From positions 1 through 64,000 of the forward strand of contig NZ_PHFJ01000003.1 of the NCBI RefSeq assembly GCF_003144535.1: DNA of 64,000 nt. Reading direction: 5' to 3'. The notes under the pieces were generated by a model that saw only the letters and a list, made by a program, of their open reading frames with translations, did no database searches and was not told where the DNA came from. A program made the position numbers and the translations under genes. Positions 48,825 through 56,769 of the stretch are shown piece after piece. The DNA is from Proteus penneri (GTDB lineage: Bacteria > Pseudomonadota > Gammaproteobacteria > Enterobacterales > Enterobacteriaceae). How positions within the stretch are numbered: position 1 is the first letter of the stretch; each line of letters begins with the position of its first letter.

Positions 48825-49466
48825 GTGTGGCTTGAACAATTTGGTGTACTCAATATCTGGACATACCTTGCAGGCATGTTTTTTATTATCCTCGTTCCTG
48901 GCCCTAATACACTCTATGTGCTAAAAACAAGCGCATCAGGCGGTGTTCGTGACGGGTATCGTGCTGCATTTGGTGTGTTTTTAGGTGATGCAATTTTGAT
49001 TTTTCTCGCTTTTATCGGTGTCGCATCCGTTATAAAAGCCTCTCCTATACTCTTTACTATTGTTCGTTTTTTAGGTGCTTTTTACCTCCTTTATTTAGGA
49101 ATAAAAATTATCCATGCCACTTTTTTCTCCAAAAAAGTACATTCAGAACAAACAACAACAGCACAGAAACACGTTTTTAGAAAAGCACTTACATTAAGTA
49201 TGACTAATCCTAAAGCGATTCTATTCTATATTTCATTTTTTGTTCAATTTATCGATTTTAATTATGCACATACTGGATTATCTTATTTAATCCTCGCTTC
49301 CATGCTTGAAGCATTTAGTTTTATCTATCTCTCTTTTCTAATATTTGGTGGTGTAGCTCTTGCCCGTTTCTTTGGCTCACGTAAAAATATCGCTAAATTA
49401 GGTAATGGTGTTATCGGGCTTTTCTTTATGGGGTTCGCAACTAAATTAGCAACATTATCATCATAA
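48825..49466 (+). CDS. leuE: LysE/RhtB-family leucine exporter LeuE
   Basis: 213 aa from GTG 48825, with GGGGG seven bases upstream; a TTG at 48813 is an alternative. Six membrane helices; family motif FIILVPGPNTLYVLKTSASGG at residues ~19-39, and LSMTNPKAILFYISFFVQFID matches LeuE (YeaS). Exports leucine and some other amino acids in E. coli. E. coli leuE lies elsewhere, so it is relocated or acquired here. Confidence 0.92.
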   Translation: MWLEQFGVLNIWTYLAGMFFIILVPGPNTLYVLKTSASGGVRDGYRAAFGVFLGDAILIFLAFIGVASVIKASPILFTIVRFLGAFYLLYLGIKIIHATFFSKKVHSEQTTTAQKHVFRKALTLSMTNPKAILFYISFFVQFIDFNYAHTGLSYLILASMLEAFSFIYLSFLIFGGVALARFFGSRKNIAKLGNGVIGLFFMGFATKLATLSS

Positions 49467-49514
49467 TTTTTGGTAACAGATATCCATTAAAGAGACGGTA
49501 ATCGAAATAATTTA

Positions 49515-49690
49515 GAGTTTGGTCAGAAATTTCAAATTGATATCATTAAATGTGATTTATGTAATCATAGAGAACAAGGCTCTGCTTATGTTGAGTGTTG
49601 CCCTCAAAATGTCTTAATTTTTTCTCTGATGATGAATTGTCACAATTGACCGCTGAACGTAGAAAAATGCTATTTTACGTGAACGACTAA
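49515..49690 (+). pseudogene. HydN-like 4Fe-4S ferredoxin remnant (frameshifted, 3' end only)
   Basis: Frame 1 reads FGQKFQIDIIKCDLCNHREQ then GSAYVECCPQNVLIF; shifting frame within the T run near 49620 gives FSDDELSQLTAERRKMLFYV and a stop at 49690. Together they match the C-terminal third of HydN (KCDLCNHREDGPACMAACP...LEQLSAEKRR). One cluster cysteine is replaced by Tyr, the N-terminal two thirds are missing and there is a one-base frameshift, so it cannot work. No start codon is present. Confidence 0.75.
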
Positions 49691-49737
49691 CGATGCCTTA
49701 TTAAGGTTTATATCTATCAATAATCGTCGCGTGATAC

Positions 49738-49780
49738 AAAAAGTAATAGCCTTATTTCGTGTATAAGGTTATTACTTTTT
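49738..49780. terminator. Terminator after the HydN remnant
   Basis: AAAAAGTAATAGCCTTAT / ATAAGGTTATTACTTTTT arms of 18 bases with one mismatch and a 7-base loop. It may end leuE or the former ferredoxin gene. Confidence 0.8.
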
Positions 49781-50018
49781 ACCGCCTTGAAATCGCTTAA
49801 CTGTAGTTATCTATATCGAAACTACCCTACCATCTGGTATCATTGGCGACTTATCCATATTCTTGCCATAAATAACTTTGTTTTTCACACAACTTATTAT
49901 TTGAATCTATAAAATATTTTATTGATTTATCATATTGTTAAGGTATCCAAGATACCGAAGAACAAAGCCTTGGTTAGCAAGTTACAGAATAATCAGCAAC
50001 GATATAGAACCGTAAAAA

Positions 50019-50942
50019 ATGAGCATCCCAAAAGAGCAGTATAATTTCAACAAACTACAAAAACGCTTACGCCGTGATGTTGGGCAAGCTATCGCTGACT
50101 TTAATATGATTGAAGATGGCGACAAAATCATGGTCTGCCTTTCTGGTGGTAAAGATAGCTACACGCTACTTTCTATCCTAATGAATCTGCAAAAAAGTGC
50201 GCCAATTAATTTTTCACTTATTGCAGTCAATTTAGACCAAAAACAACCCGGATTCCCTGAGCATATTTTACCTGAGTATTTAAATGAACTTGGTGTGGAA
50301 TATAAAATTGTTGAAGAGAATACCTATGGAATTGTTAAAGATATTATTCCAGAAGGTAAAACAACCTGCTCTTTATGCTCACGTTTACGTCGTGGTATTT
50401 TATATCGCACAGCAACAGAACTTGGTGCGACTAAAATTGCTTTAGGCCACCATCGTGATGATATTTTAGAAACATTATTTTTAAATATGTTCTATGGTGG
50501 CAAGCTTAAAGGTATGCCACCTAAATTAATGAGCGACGATGGCAAACAAATCGTTATTCGTCCTCTTGCTTATGCTCGTGAAAAAGATATTGAGCGTTTC
50601 GCACAAGCTAAACAATTTCCAATTATTCCATGTAATCTTTGTGGCTCACAACCTAACCTTCAGCGTCAAGTTATTAAAGAGATGCTAAGAGATTGGGATA
50701 AACGTTACCCTGGTCGTATCGAAACCATGTTTAGAGCAACACAAAACATTGTTCCATCACACTTATGTGATACTCAATTATTTGATTTTGTGAATATCAA
50801 ACATGGTGATGAAGTCATTAATGGTGGCGACTTAGCTTTTGATAAAGACGATATTCCAACCGTTCCAGTGATGTTCCAAGACGAAGATGATGAACGTCCT
50901 GACTTTAGTCAAAACAAACTCGATATTGTTGAAGTGAAATAA
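50019..50942 (+). CDS. ttcA: tRNA 2-thiocytidine biosynthesis protein TtcA
   Basis: 307 aa. Thiolates cytidine 32 of certain tRNAs. The PP-loop SGGKDS is at residues 42-47; Fe-S cluster cysteines are in CSLC (117, 120) and CNLC (205, 208). Length and sequence agree with E. coli TtcA (311 aa). Monocistronic with a strong terminator; convergent with the FnrS gene. Upstream DNA of ~240 bases after the ferredoxin remnant's terminator is available for its promoter. Confidence 0.97.
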   Translation: MSIPKEQYNFNKLQKRLRRDVGQAIADFNMIEDGDKIMVCLSGGKDSYTLLSILMNLQKSAPINFSLIAVNLDQKQPGFPEHILPEYLNELGVEYKIVEENTYGIVKDIIPEGKTTCSLCSRLRRGILYRTATELGATKIALGHHRDDILETLFLNMFYGGKLKGMPPKLMSDDGKQIVIRPLAYAREKDIERFAQAKQFPIIPCNLCGSQPNLQRQVIKEMLRDWDKRYPGRIETMFRATQNIVPSHLCDTQLFDFVNIKHGDEVINGGDLAFDKDDIPTVPVMFQDEDDERPDFSQNKLDIVEVK

Positions 50943-50951
50943 TCGACTATC

Positions 50952-50984
50952 TCCTAAGCCTTGTATTCAAGGCTTAGGATTTTT
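50952..50984 (+). terminator. Terminator after ttcA
   Basis: The 12-base stem TCCTAAGCCTTG / CAAGGCTTAGGA with loop TATT is followed by TTTTT. Confidence 0.92.
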
Positions 50985-51017
50985 ATGGCCAAATAATCGC
51001 CAATAATAAGTTTAAGC

Positions 51018-51143
51018 AAAAAAAAACCGATGTTAATAAACATCGGTGTAATAATGGTCAATTATTCTGTATTAAGAACTCAATATGAGAAAAACTACAA
51101 TTATGGAGCACAACGTTCATCGCTCAACGTTGTATTCACCTGC
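51018..51143 (-). ncRNA. fnrS: Hfq-dependent small RNA FnrS
   Basis: The minus strand from 51143 begins GCAGGTGAATACAACGTTGA and continues GCGATGAACGTTGTGCTCCA, nearly the 5' part of E. coli FnrS (GCAGGTGAATGCAACGTCAA...). The 5' stem-loop ACAACGTT...AACGTTGT keeps its pairing despite base changes. It ends in a terminator ACCGATGTT/AACATCGGT plus nine T (51018-51049). Length about 126 nt. Position between ttcA and zntB agrees with E. coli (zntB-fnrS-dbpA-ttcA; dbpA is missing here). FnrS is made under anaerobiosis and represses aerobic-metabolism mRNAs such as sodB, through base pairing. Confidence 0.9.
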
Positions 51144-51178
51144 GAGAGTTATAATGCCAGATGTTCTATTTTAAAAAA

Positions 51179-51192
51179 TTGATATATCTCAA
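51179..51192 (-). promoter_or_regulatory. FNR box of the fnrS promoter
   Basis: On the minus strand TTGAGATATATCAA matches TTGATNNNNATCAA with one mismatch; its centre is about 42 bases before the predicted RNA start, the class II activator position. A -10-like CATTAT/TATAAC follows at 51148-51156. Confidence 0.85.
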
Positions 51193-51249
51193 ACAGGGTT
51201 AGAGAATTCTTTTTTAAATCCATTTAGTTACGATTAATTTTCTGAAAAT

Positions 51250-52233
51250 TTACAACCACCTGCTACGTTTTAACCACCAAGTAACAATCACAATCAAAAC
51301 AAAGAGAGATAAACAAAAAATGGCAAAACCATAAGGAAGTTCATTTCCAGGGATCCCACCTAAATTGACACCAAATAGCCCTGTTAGAAATGTTGTTGGT
51401 AAAAATAACATCGCCATTAGTGACATAGTATAAGTACGTCTATTCATTGCATCAGCCATCATTGATGTTATTTCATCAGCAATCACTGCCGTACGAGAAA
51501 TACTACTGTCCAAATCCTCTAAACGTCGAGAAAGTCTTTCTGAGATTTCTAACATCGTAACCCGATCGCTATCACTCATCCAGGGTAATTTTTCAATGGA
51601 GAGTCTTGAGAATACATCTCGTTGCGGGGCCATATAACGCCGTAAAACAATCAATTGTTTTCTTAATAATGCAAGTTCACCTCTTGCTGGTATTTGTTGG
51701 TCGAGGATCATATCTTCGAGTTCAATTAATTGATCATGTAAAGTTTCAACAAATTCACCTATTTCATCAGTAACAGCATCTGCCATAGTTATAAGCCAAT
51801 CACCACTACTTTCCGGCCCACTGCCTAACTCTAAGGTATGAATAACAGAATCCACCGAGTTAACTCGACGATGACGACTCGAAACAATTGTTTGGCTGTT
51901 AATATAAATTCTGAATGCGACTAGTTCATCAGGCCTATCATTAGGATTATTATTAATTGTTTGCAAATTGATGACGACACCTTCACCAATGCGTTGTGCT
52001 TTTGGTCTAACATTCTCTGCAAGTAATATATCTTTCGCAATAGGAGGAAGTAATTCTGTTTCTTCTATCCATTTCGCACTTTGTGGCTTACGATAGTCCA
52101 AATGTATCCAATAAGGATTATTGTTTGTAGCAATTGTATCTGCTGTTATTTTTATTACCCCACCATGACCATCAAGTTGTGTGGTATAAATTGCATCTGA
52201 ATCTTGCAAAATAGAGTCATTAATTGTTTTCAC
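51250..52233 (-). CDS. zntB: Zinc transporter ZntB (CorA family)
   Basis: 327 aa, same length as E. coli ZntB. A large cytoplasmic N-terminal domain with long helices (about 140-260) precedes two C-terminal membrane helices; the pore-loop signature here is FGVNLGGIPGNELPYG (GVN of the CorA GxN motif). E. coli and Salmonella ZntB move zinc, first described as efflux and later as proton-coupled uptake. Ends WWLKRSRW as in the family. Confidence 0.95.
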   Translation of the reverse strand: MKTINDSILQDSDAIYTTQLDGHGGVIKITADTIATNNNPYWIHLDYRKPQSAKWIEETELLPPIAKDILLAENVRPKAQRIGEGVVINLQTINNNPNDRPDELVAFRIYINSQTIVSSRHRRVNSVDSVIHTLELGSGPESSGDWLITMADAVTDEIGEFVETLHDQLIELEDMILDQQIPARGELALLRKQLIVLRRYMAPQRDVFSRLSIEKLPWMSDSDRVTMLEISERLSRRLEDLDSSISRTAVIADEITSMMADAMNRRTYTMSLMAMLFLPTTFLTGLFGVNLGGIPGNELPYGFAIFCLSLFVLIVIVTWWLKRSRWL

Positions 52234-52580
52234 TTAGTTTCCTCCATACTCTTGCTTTAGTCGCTATAGATTAATTAATCGTCTCTTTATCTAATTATTT
52301 TTCAATATGTTATTTTATACTTTTTTCTAATTCACTGTATATCAACACTATTTTTGTATAATTAATCTAAAACTTCTATTTATATTTCCCACTTTAGGAT
52401 TATTACACTAAATCCAATTCGGAGAATTACATTAGTATATTAATACTAGAAATATCTATAGGTAACTTACTTTATTTATAGGGAAAATTTTATCTACTGT
52501 AATTTATAATAATTAGATCCCTAGTGTATACTAAATATTATCTTATACATTTATTGCAACCTAAAAATAAGGTCATCAAT
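52234..52580. other. AT-rich intergenic region zntB-lipoprotein
   Basis: About 350 bases between divergent genes. Nothing beyond generic AT-rich promoter-like sequence was seen; a TATACT hexamer occurs at about 52526-52531, about 55 bases before the lipoprotein start. Confidence 0.5.
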
Positions 52581-52922
52581 ATGAAAAAATTTCTCGCTAT
52601 TCCTTTATTTTTGCTTTTAGCCGGATGCAATGATGCAACATCGACTGAAAGTGCTAATTCTGCCTCTACTTCTGATACAACAAAAACACTTCTGGTCGAT
52701 TCACAACTTTATGACTGTGTCGGTGTTGCACCAATGAAATGCATGAAGGTGAAAGAACTCCCTTCAGGCGAATGGTCCCTTTTCTATCAAAACATTGAAG
52801 GTTTTGAATATAAAGCGGGTAATGAATACACATTAAAAGTAAATGTTACAGATATTCCTAATCCACCAGCTGATGCACCTAGTGTAAAATATACACTGGT
52901 AGAAATTGTCGATAAAAAGTAA
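52581..52922 (+). CDS. DUF4377-type lipoprotein
   Basis: 113 aa from ATG 52581 (MKKFLAIPLFLLLAGC; lipobox LAGC, Cys16). The mature part starts NDATSTESANSAST and then has YDCVGVAPMKCMKVKE, WSLFYQNIEGFEYKAGNEYTLKV and VKYTLVEIVDKK, the pattern of the DUF4377 family (often found next to or within HslJ/META proteins). Function unknown; probably outer membrane or periplasmic face. The frame is open 19 codons upstream but the signal peptide fixes the start. Confidence 0.8.
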   Translation: MKKFLAIPLFLLLAGCNDATSTESANSASTSDTTKTLLVDSQLYDCVGVAPMKCMKVKELPSGEWSLFYQNIEGFEYKAGNEYTLKVNVTDIPNPPADAPSVKYTLVEIVDKK

Positions 52923-53179
52923 TTTTTTACTTAACTCAAACTCACAATAGGCCATATTCGCTATTGTGAGTAATTCATCTATTGATATTATTCTTCTAAT
53001 AGTTGCTTATTTACAAATTAATAAACTTATTAATGAGCTATTTATGTAATCTCATTTTTATTATGTATTAAAGATAAGTCTGCTAATTTTTTTTAAGAGT
53101 AATTTCAATCAATTAACATTGAAATTGTGCTTAAACTTACTAAAAATAGAGTTCTTTACATCAACATAGAACCTCTATA

Positions 53180-53740
53180 ATGAATAAATTAATAATTATT
53201 TTAATTGTCTTAGTTTTACCTTACTCTTCTACATTATATGCCTACAATGAATCACATACTGTCTATAGTGGCCATATTTATGGAAAACTAAAAGGAGATA
53301 CCGCCAAAGGCCCTATAATCAATTATCGTTATGAAACAGGAAATGCTTGGGGTTTATTAATTTCTCTACTCTATTTAAATTCAAACCATAAAGAATCCTT
53401 TAAAGATCCTCGTTTTATCACTCCATCAATAAAACAATATAAAACTAAAACTACCGCTCTATTAATCGGCCCTACTTATAGAATAACACCTAAGTTTTCT
53501 ATTTATGCCCAAATGGGGCCCAATAAATTAAAACACCAAGAAGATAAATTTCACCCTGAAATAAATACTACAGACACGCATAGAGTGGATACAACAAGTG
53601 TTATTGGCCAAATAGGCATCGATTATAACCCCATAAAAGAGGTTGCAATTAACTTTGGCTATCTTTATTCCGATACCACTGCAAACAAACGCCATATTGA
53701 ATTAAATAGTATACAATTATCTTTAGGTTATCGCTTTTAA
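53180..53740 (+). CDS. Ail/OmpX-type outer-membrane beta-barrel, divergent member
   Basis: 186 aa. Signal peptide MNKLIIILIVLVLPYSSTLYA, then a barrel with IGPTYRITPKFSIYAQMG, IGIDYNPIKEVAINFGYLYSD and C-terminal LSLGYRF. It shares the architecture of the two tandem Ail-type genes at 46-48 kb but is much more divergent, so it is not a recent duplicate. Very AT-rich. Weak ribosome site. Function unknown; adhesion or serum resistance by family analogy only. Confidence 0.75.
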   Translation: MNKLIIILIVLVLPYSSTLYAYNESHTVYSGHIYGKLKGDTAKGPIINYRYETGNAWGLLISLLYLNSNHKESFKDPRFITPSIKQYKTKTTALLIGPTYRITPKFSIYAQMGPNKLKHQEDKFHPEINTTDTHRVDTTSVIGQIGIDYNPIKEVAINFGYLYSDTTANKRHIELNSIQLSLGYRF

Positions 53741-53972
53741 AGTGCCCTTATAAACTATAATTTAATTTAACAATGCATCGAAGCCAAGAGGTAGCTTTAT
53801 CTATAAATGGCTTAAATATAATAATAAATTTATCATTTTTTATCATCTTTAAGGGATTATACCTATAAATAATATGAAATATAATATTTAACATCGAACA
53901 CATTGCACAATTAGTCAAAACAAAGTGGCAAAAATGTATTAACATCTTTTCTGCAATGTTTATTCCTTTTGA

Positions 53973-54008
53973 GTCTCCTTCTGTTTTTATAACAGAGGGA
54001 TTTTTTTG
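53973..54008 (+). terminator. Terminator-like hairpin
   Basis: CTTCTGTT / AACAGAGG arms with TTTAT loop followed by ATTTTTTT; 230 bases past the divergent Ail-type gene. Confidence 0.55.
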
Positions 54009-54121
54009 TTATAAATATTTTATTAACCACTGTAACAGTTAGACACAATAAAAAACGTGCAAATAGAGTATAAAGAATATAATTTATACCCAGACAATAA
54101 ATCATCCTGCTTTATTTTGCT

Positions 54122-54150
54122 ACGCCCCTTTTTAAAGGGGTTCTTTTTTA
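54122..54150 (+). terminator. Terminator-like hairpin without an upstream gene
   Basis: GCCCCTTT / AAAGGGGT followed by TCTTTTTTA. Strong GC stem in AT-rich DNA. Confidence 0.65.
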
Positions 54151-54353
54151 TACTTTTTTATTTTCTTAGCTTATCGACCAACAATATATCAATTTATAAA
54201 TTAAAATATTTTCATTTTTACTATTGATAATAGAATAAAAAAACACCTCAAAATAAATTTTAATCTTGAGGTATAATTTATGCTCAATGACTTTATTACT
54301 AAATTAAAATTTTTATATTAGCTTAATTTTAAGCTTCTAATTTAGTCTTTAAA

Positions 54354-55973
54354 TTAATGTTTAAGAATATAAAACGTATGACTATAAGCAACATCTTCTG
54401 GATTCTCAATGGGATACCCTTTTAACCATGGTTTTATTAAGTGTCCATTCGTATATTGATAAATAGGCGCGATTGGCGCATCTTCAGCAATCATTTGCTC
54501 TGCTCGGTTATACAAATTATTTCTTTCATTTGAATCGATAGTCATACTTGCGAATAGTAATATTTCATCATATTGTTCATTTTGATATTTCGAAATATTA
54601 CCTGCATGTTTAGAGTTCAATAGACTTAAAAAAGTAGAAGGTTCATTATAATCACCAACCCAAGATGCTCTTATAACATCAAAATCACCCGAATTTCGGC
54701 TATCAATATATGTTTTCCATTCTTGGTTACGTAATTGGACTTTTACCCCTAACTTTTTCTTCCACATAGAAGCAACAGCAATAGCAATTTTCTGATGATT
54801 CTCTGAATTATTGTATAGCAATGAGAGTGTTAATGGATTATGAGGGCCATATCCAGCAGCCGCTAACAAGATCTTAGCTTGGCTATCTAATTCATCTTGA
54901 GTGTATTCATCATAAATTGTGGGTTCTGGGGTGAAGCCCGCCGTGACATCAGGTGTAAAACGGTTTGCTGATTTTTCCCCTGTACCTAATACCTTATCAG
55001 TGATAATTTTTCTATCTATTGCCATCGCTAACGCTTTACGTACACGAATATCTTTTGTTGGCCCCGATTGGGTATTAAAAGCATAATAATATGTTCCTAA
55101 TTGATCTGGGATATAAACCTCATTAGGAATATCTTTCATTAACTTATGATATAAATTTTTAGGGAATGATTCCGTTATATCAATATCACCTGCTAAATAA
55201 CGTTTTGTCGCATGTGATTCATGATTAATAGGAACAAAAGTCACTTTAGTTAATACTGTATTTTTATGATCCCAATAATAAGGATTTGGTGCTAATACAA
55301 TCTTTTCATTAATCACTCTGTCTTTTAATACAAAGGCGCCATTACCCACTAAATTACCAACTTTAATCCATTCTGAACCATATTTTTCAATACTATGACG
55401 AGGCACTGGATATAGTGAAAAATTAGTCGTCAAACTTGGAAAATAGGAAACAGGTCTCTCTAATGTCACTTTTAGTGTTTTTTCATCTATCGCTTCTACA
55501 CCTAATGATGTTGGTTTTAATTTTCCATCAATAATCTTTTGTGCATTTTCAATAGATGCAAGTGATGCATACCATGCAAAAGGTGAAAGATTCTTAGGGT
55601 CAACTAACCTTTGCCAACTATAAACAAAATCTGTTGCTGTTACTTTTTCGCCATTAGACCATTTTGCATTATCACGTAAAGTGAAGATCCATACACGATT
55701 ATCTTCTGTACGCCAACTTTGAGCAACACCCGGAATGGGACGTCCATGCTCATCTTCTATCGTCAACCCTTCAAATAAATCACGTTGCACTTGAGCTTCT
55801 GTTAATCCTACTGCATTAATAGGATCAAGTGATGCAGGCTCATCTTTTAAATGTCGAACAACTTCTTGCTTTTTATCGAGTATCGTTCCTGCGGGGACTA
55901 CTGCCGCATTTACCTGCGACATGATTGATCCTTGAACGACAAGTGCACATGAGATGACGAATATTTTGCGCAT
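54354..55973 (-). CDS. mppA: Periplasmic murein tripeptide/oligopeptide-binding protein MppA
   Basis: 539 aa from ATG 55973 (MRKIFVISCALVVQGSIMSQVNA signal peptide); an upstream frame extension to 56015 lacks a signal and is rejected. SBP family 5 (OppA-like): VRHLKDEPASLDPINAVGL, RDLFEGL, YLAGDIDITESFPKNLYHKL and RASWVGDYNEPSTFL. These segments follow E. coli MppA more closely than OppA. MppA delivers the murein tripeptide to the Opp permease for recycling. Located next to tpx as in E. coli (ycjG, the epimerase gene, is missing between them). Confidence 0.94.
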   Translation of the reverse strand: MRKIFVISCALVVQGSIMSQVNAAVVPAGTILDKKQEVVRHLKDEPASLDPINAVGLTEAQVQRDLFEGLTIEDEHGRPIPGVAQSWRTEDNRVWIFTLRDNAKWSNGEKVTATDFVYSWQRLVDPKNLSPFAWYASLASIENAQKIIDGKLKPTSLGVEAIDEKTLKVTLERPVSYFPSLTTNFSLYPVPRHSIEKYGSEWIKVGNLVGNGAFVLKDRVINEKIVLAPNPYYWDHKNTVLTKVTFVPINHESHATKRYLAGDIDITESFPKNLYHKLMKDIPNEVYIPDQLGTYYYAFNTQSGPTKDIRVRKALAMAIDRKIITDKVLGTGEKSANRFTPDVTAGFTPEPTIYDEYTQDELDSQAKILLAAAGYGPHNPLTLSLLYNNSENHQKIAIAVASMWKKKLGVKVQLRNQEWKTYIDSRNSGDFDVIRASWVGDYNEPSTFLSLLNSKHAGNISKYQNEQYDEILLFASMTIDSNERNNLYNRAEQMIAEDAPIAPIYQYTNGHLIKPWLKGYPIENPEDVAYSHTFYILKH

Positions 55974-56196
55974 GTCTGTTTCGTCCTGTAATCTGTATGA
56001 GAATAAACAGCACAATTATAAGAGCCTGATAAAAAGGCACAATCACTGATTACAAATATTTTATAAATTTTTATGTTTTTAGTGGTGACTATGCCAATAG
56101 TGGCAAATTTTAATTATGGTTAAGCATTAACGAAAATTATCGTTAATAATGAGTATTAATAACAGTTAGTCTGACAACTAATAAAGGAGAACAACA

Positions 56197-56700
56197 ATGG
56201 CACATCAAGTTACTTTACAAGGAAATGCAGTGACACTAGCGGGTAATTTCCCAGCAGTAGGTCAAAAAGCTGCAGATTTCTCTCTTGTTGGTAAAGATCT
56301 TAATGATGTTTCTTTAGCGAATTTTGCAGGTAAACGTAAAGTTTTAAACATTTTCCCAAGTGTAGATACGGGGGTTTGTGCTGCGAGTGTTCGCCAATTT
56401 AATAAAGTTGCGAATGAATTAAATAACACTGTTGTTTTATGTATTTCAGCTGATTTACCTTTTGCTCAAGCACGTTTTTGCGGTGCTGAAGGCTTAGCTA
56501 ATGTAGTAACATTATCTACAATGCGAGGCACTGAATTCAAAGAAAACTACGGTGTTGCAATTACATCAGGTCCATTAGCTGGCTTAACAAGCCGAGCAGT
56601 GATTGTTTTAGATGAAAATAACACTGTTATCTACACCCAACTGGTTGATGAAATTACAACTGAACCGAATTATGATGATGCGTTAAAAGCACTGAAATAA
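56197..56700 (+). CDS. tpx: Thiol peroxidase Tpx
   Basis: 167 aa atypical 2-Cys peroxiredoxin. The peroxidatic Cys61 is in [13 protein letters not shown] and the resolving Cys95 in ARFCGAEGL; Cys82 is in [13 protein letters not shown]. Reduces lipid and other hydroperoxides using thioredoxin, in the periplasm or cytoplasm depending on report. AAAGGAG lies eight bases before the ATG. The order mppA-tpx-tyrR is conserved. Confidence 0.97.
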   Translation: MAHQVTLQGNAVTLAGNFPAVGQKAADFSLVGKDLNDVSLANFAGKRKVLNIFPSVDTGVCAASVRQFNKVANELNNTVVLCISADLPFAQARFCGAEGLANVVTLSTMRGTEFKENYGVAITSGPLAGLTSRAVIVLDENNTVIYTQLVDEITTEPNYDDALKALK

Positions 56701-56706
56701 TACTGA

Positions 56707-56743
56707 TAAAAAAATAGACGAGTATTATGCTCGTCTATTTTTT
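56707..56743. terminator. Terminator between tpx and tyrR
   Basis: AAAAAAATAGACGAG / CTCGTCTATTTTTT with loop TATTATG, symmetrical; serves the convergent genes tpx and tyrR. Confidence 0.9.
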
Positions 56744-56769
56744 ATTATGCACAAAATCTTATTACTCCA

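Larger units (their letters stand above)
53741..54353. other. Intergenic region with two plus-strand terminators and no gene
   Basis: About 610 bases of AT-rich DNA. Terminator-like hairpins with T runs on the plus strand lie at 53973-54008 and 54122-54150, the second 380 bases past the nearest plus-strand gene. TATAAT at 54078-54083 could start a short RNA ending at the second. Otherwise nothing recognised. Confidence 0.5.
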
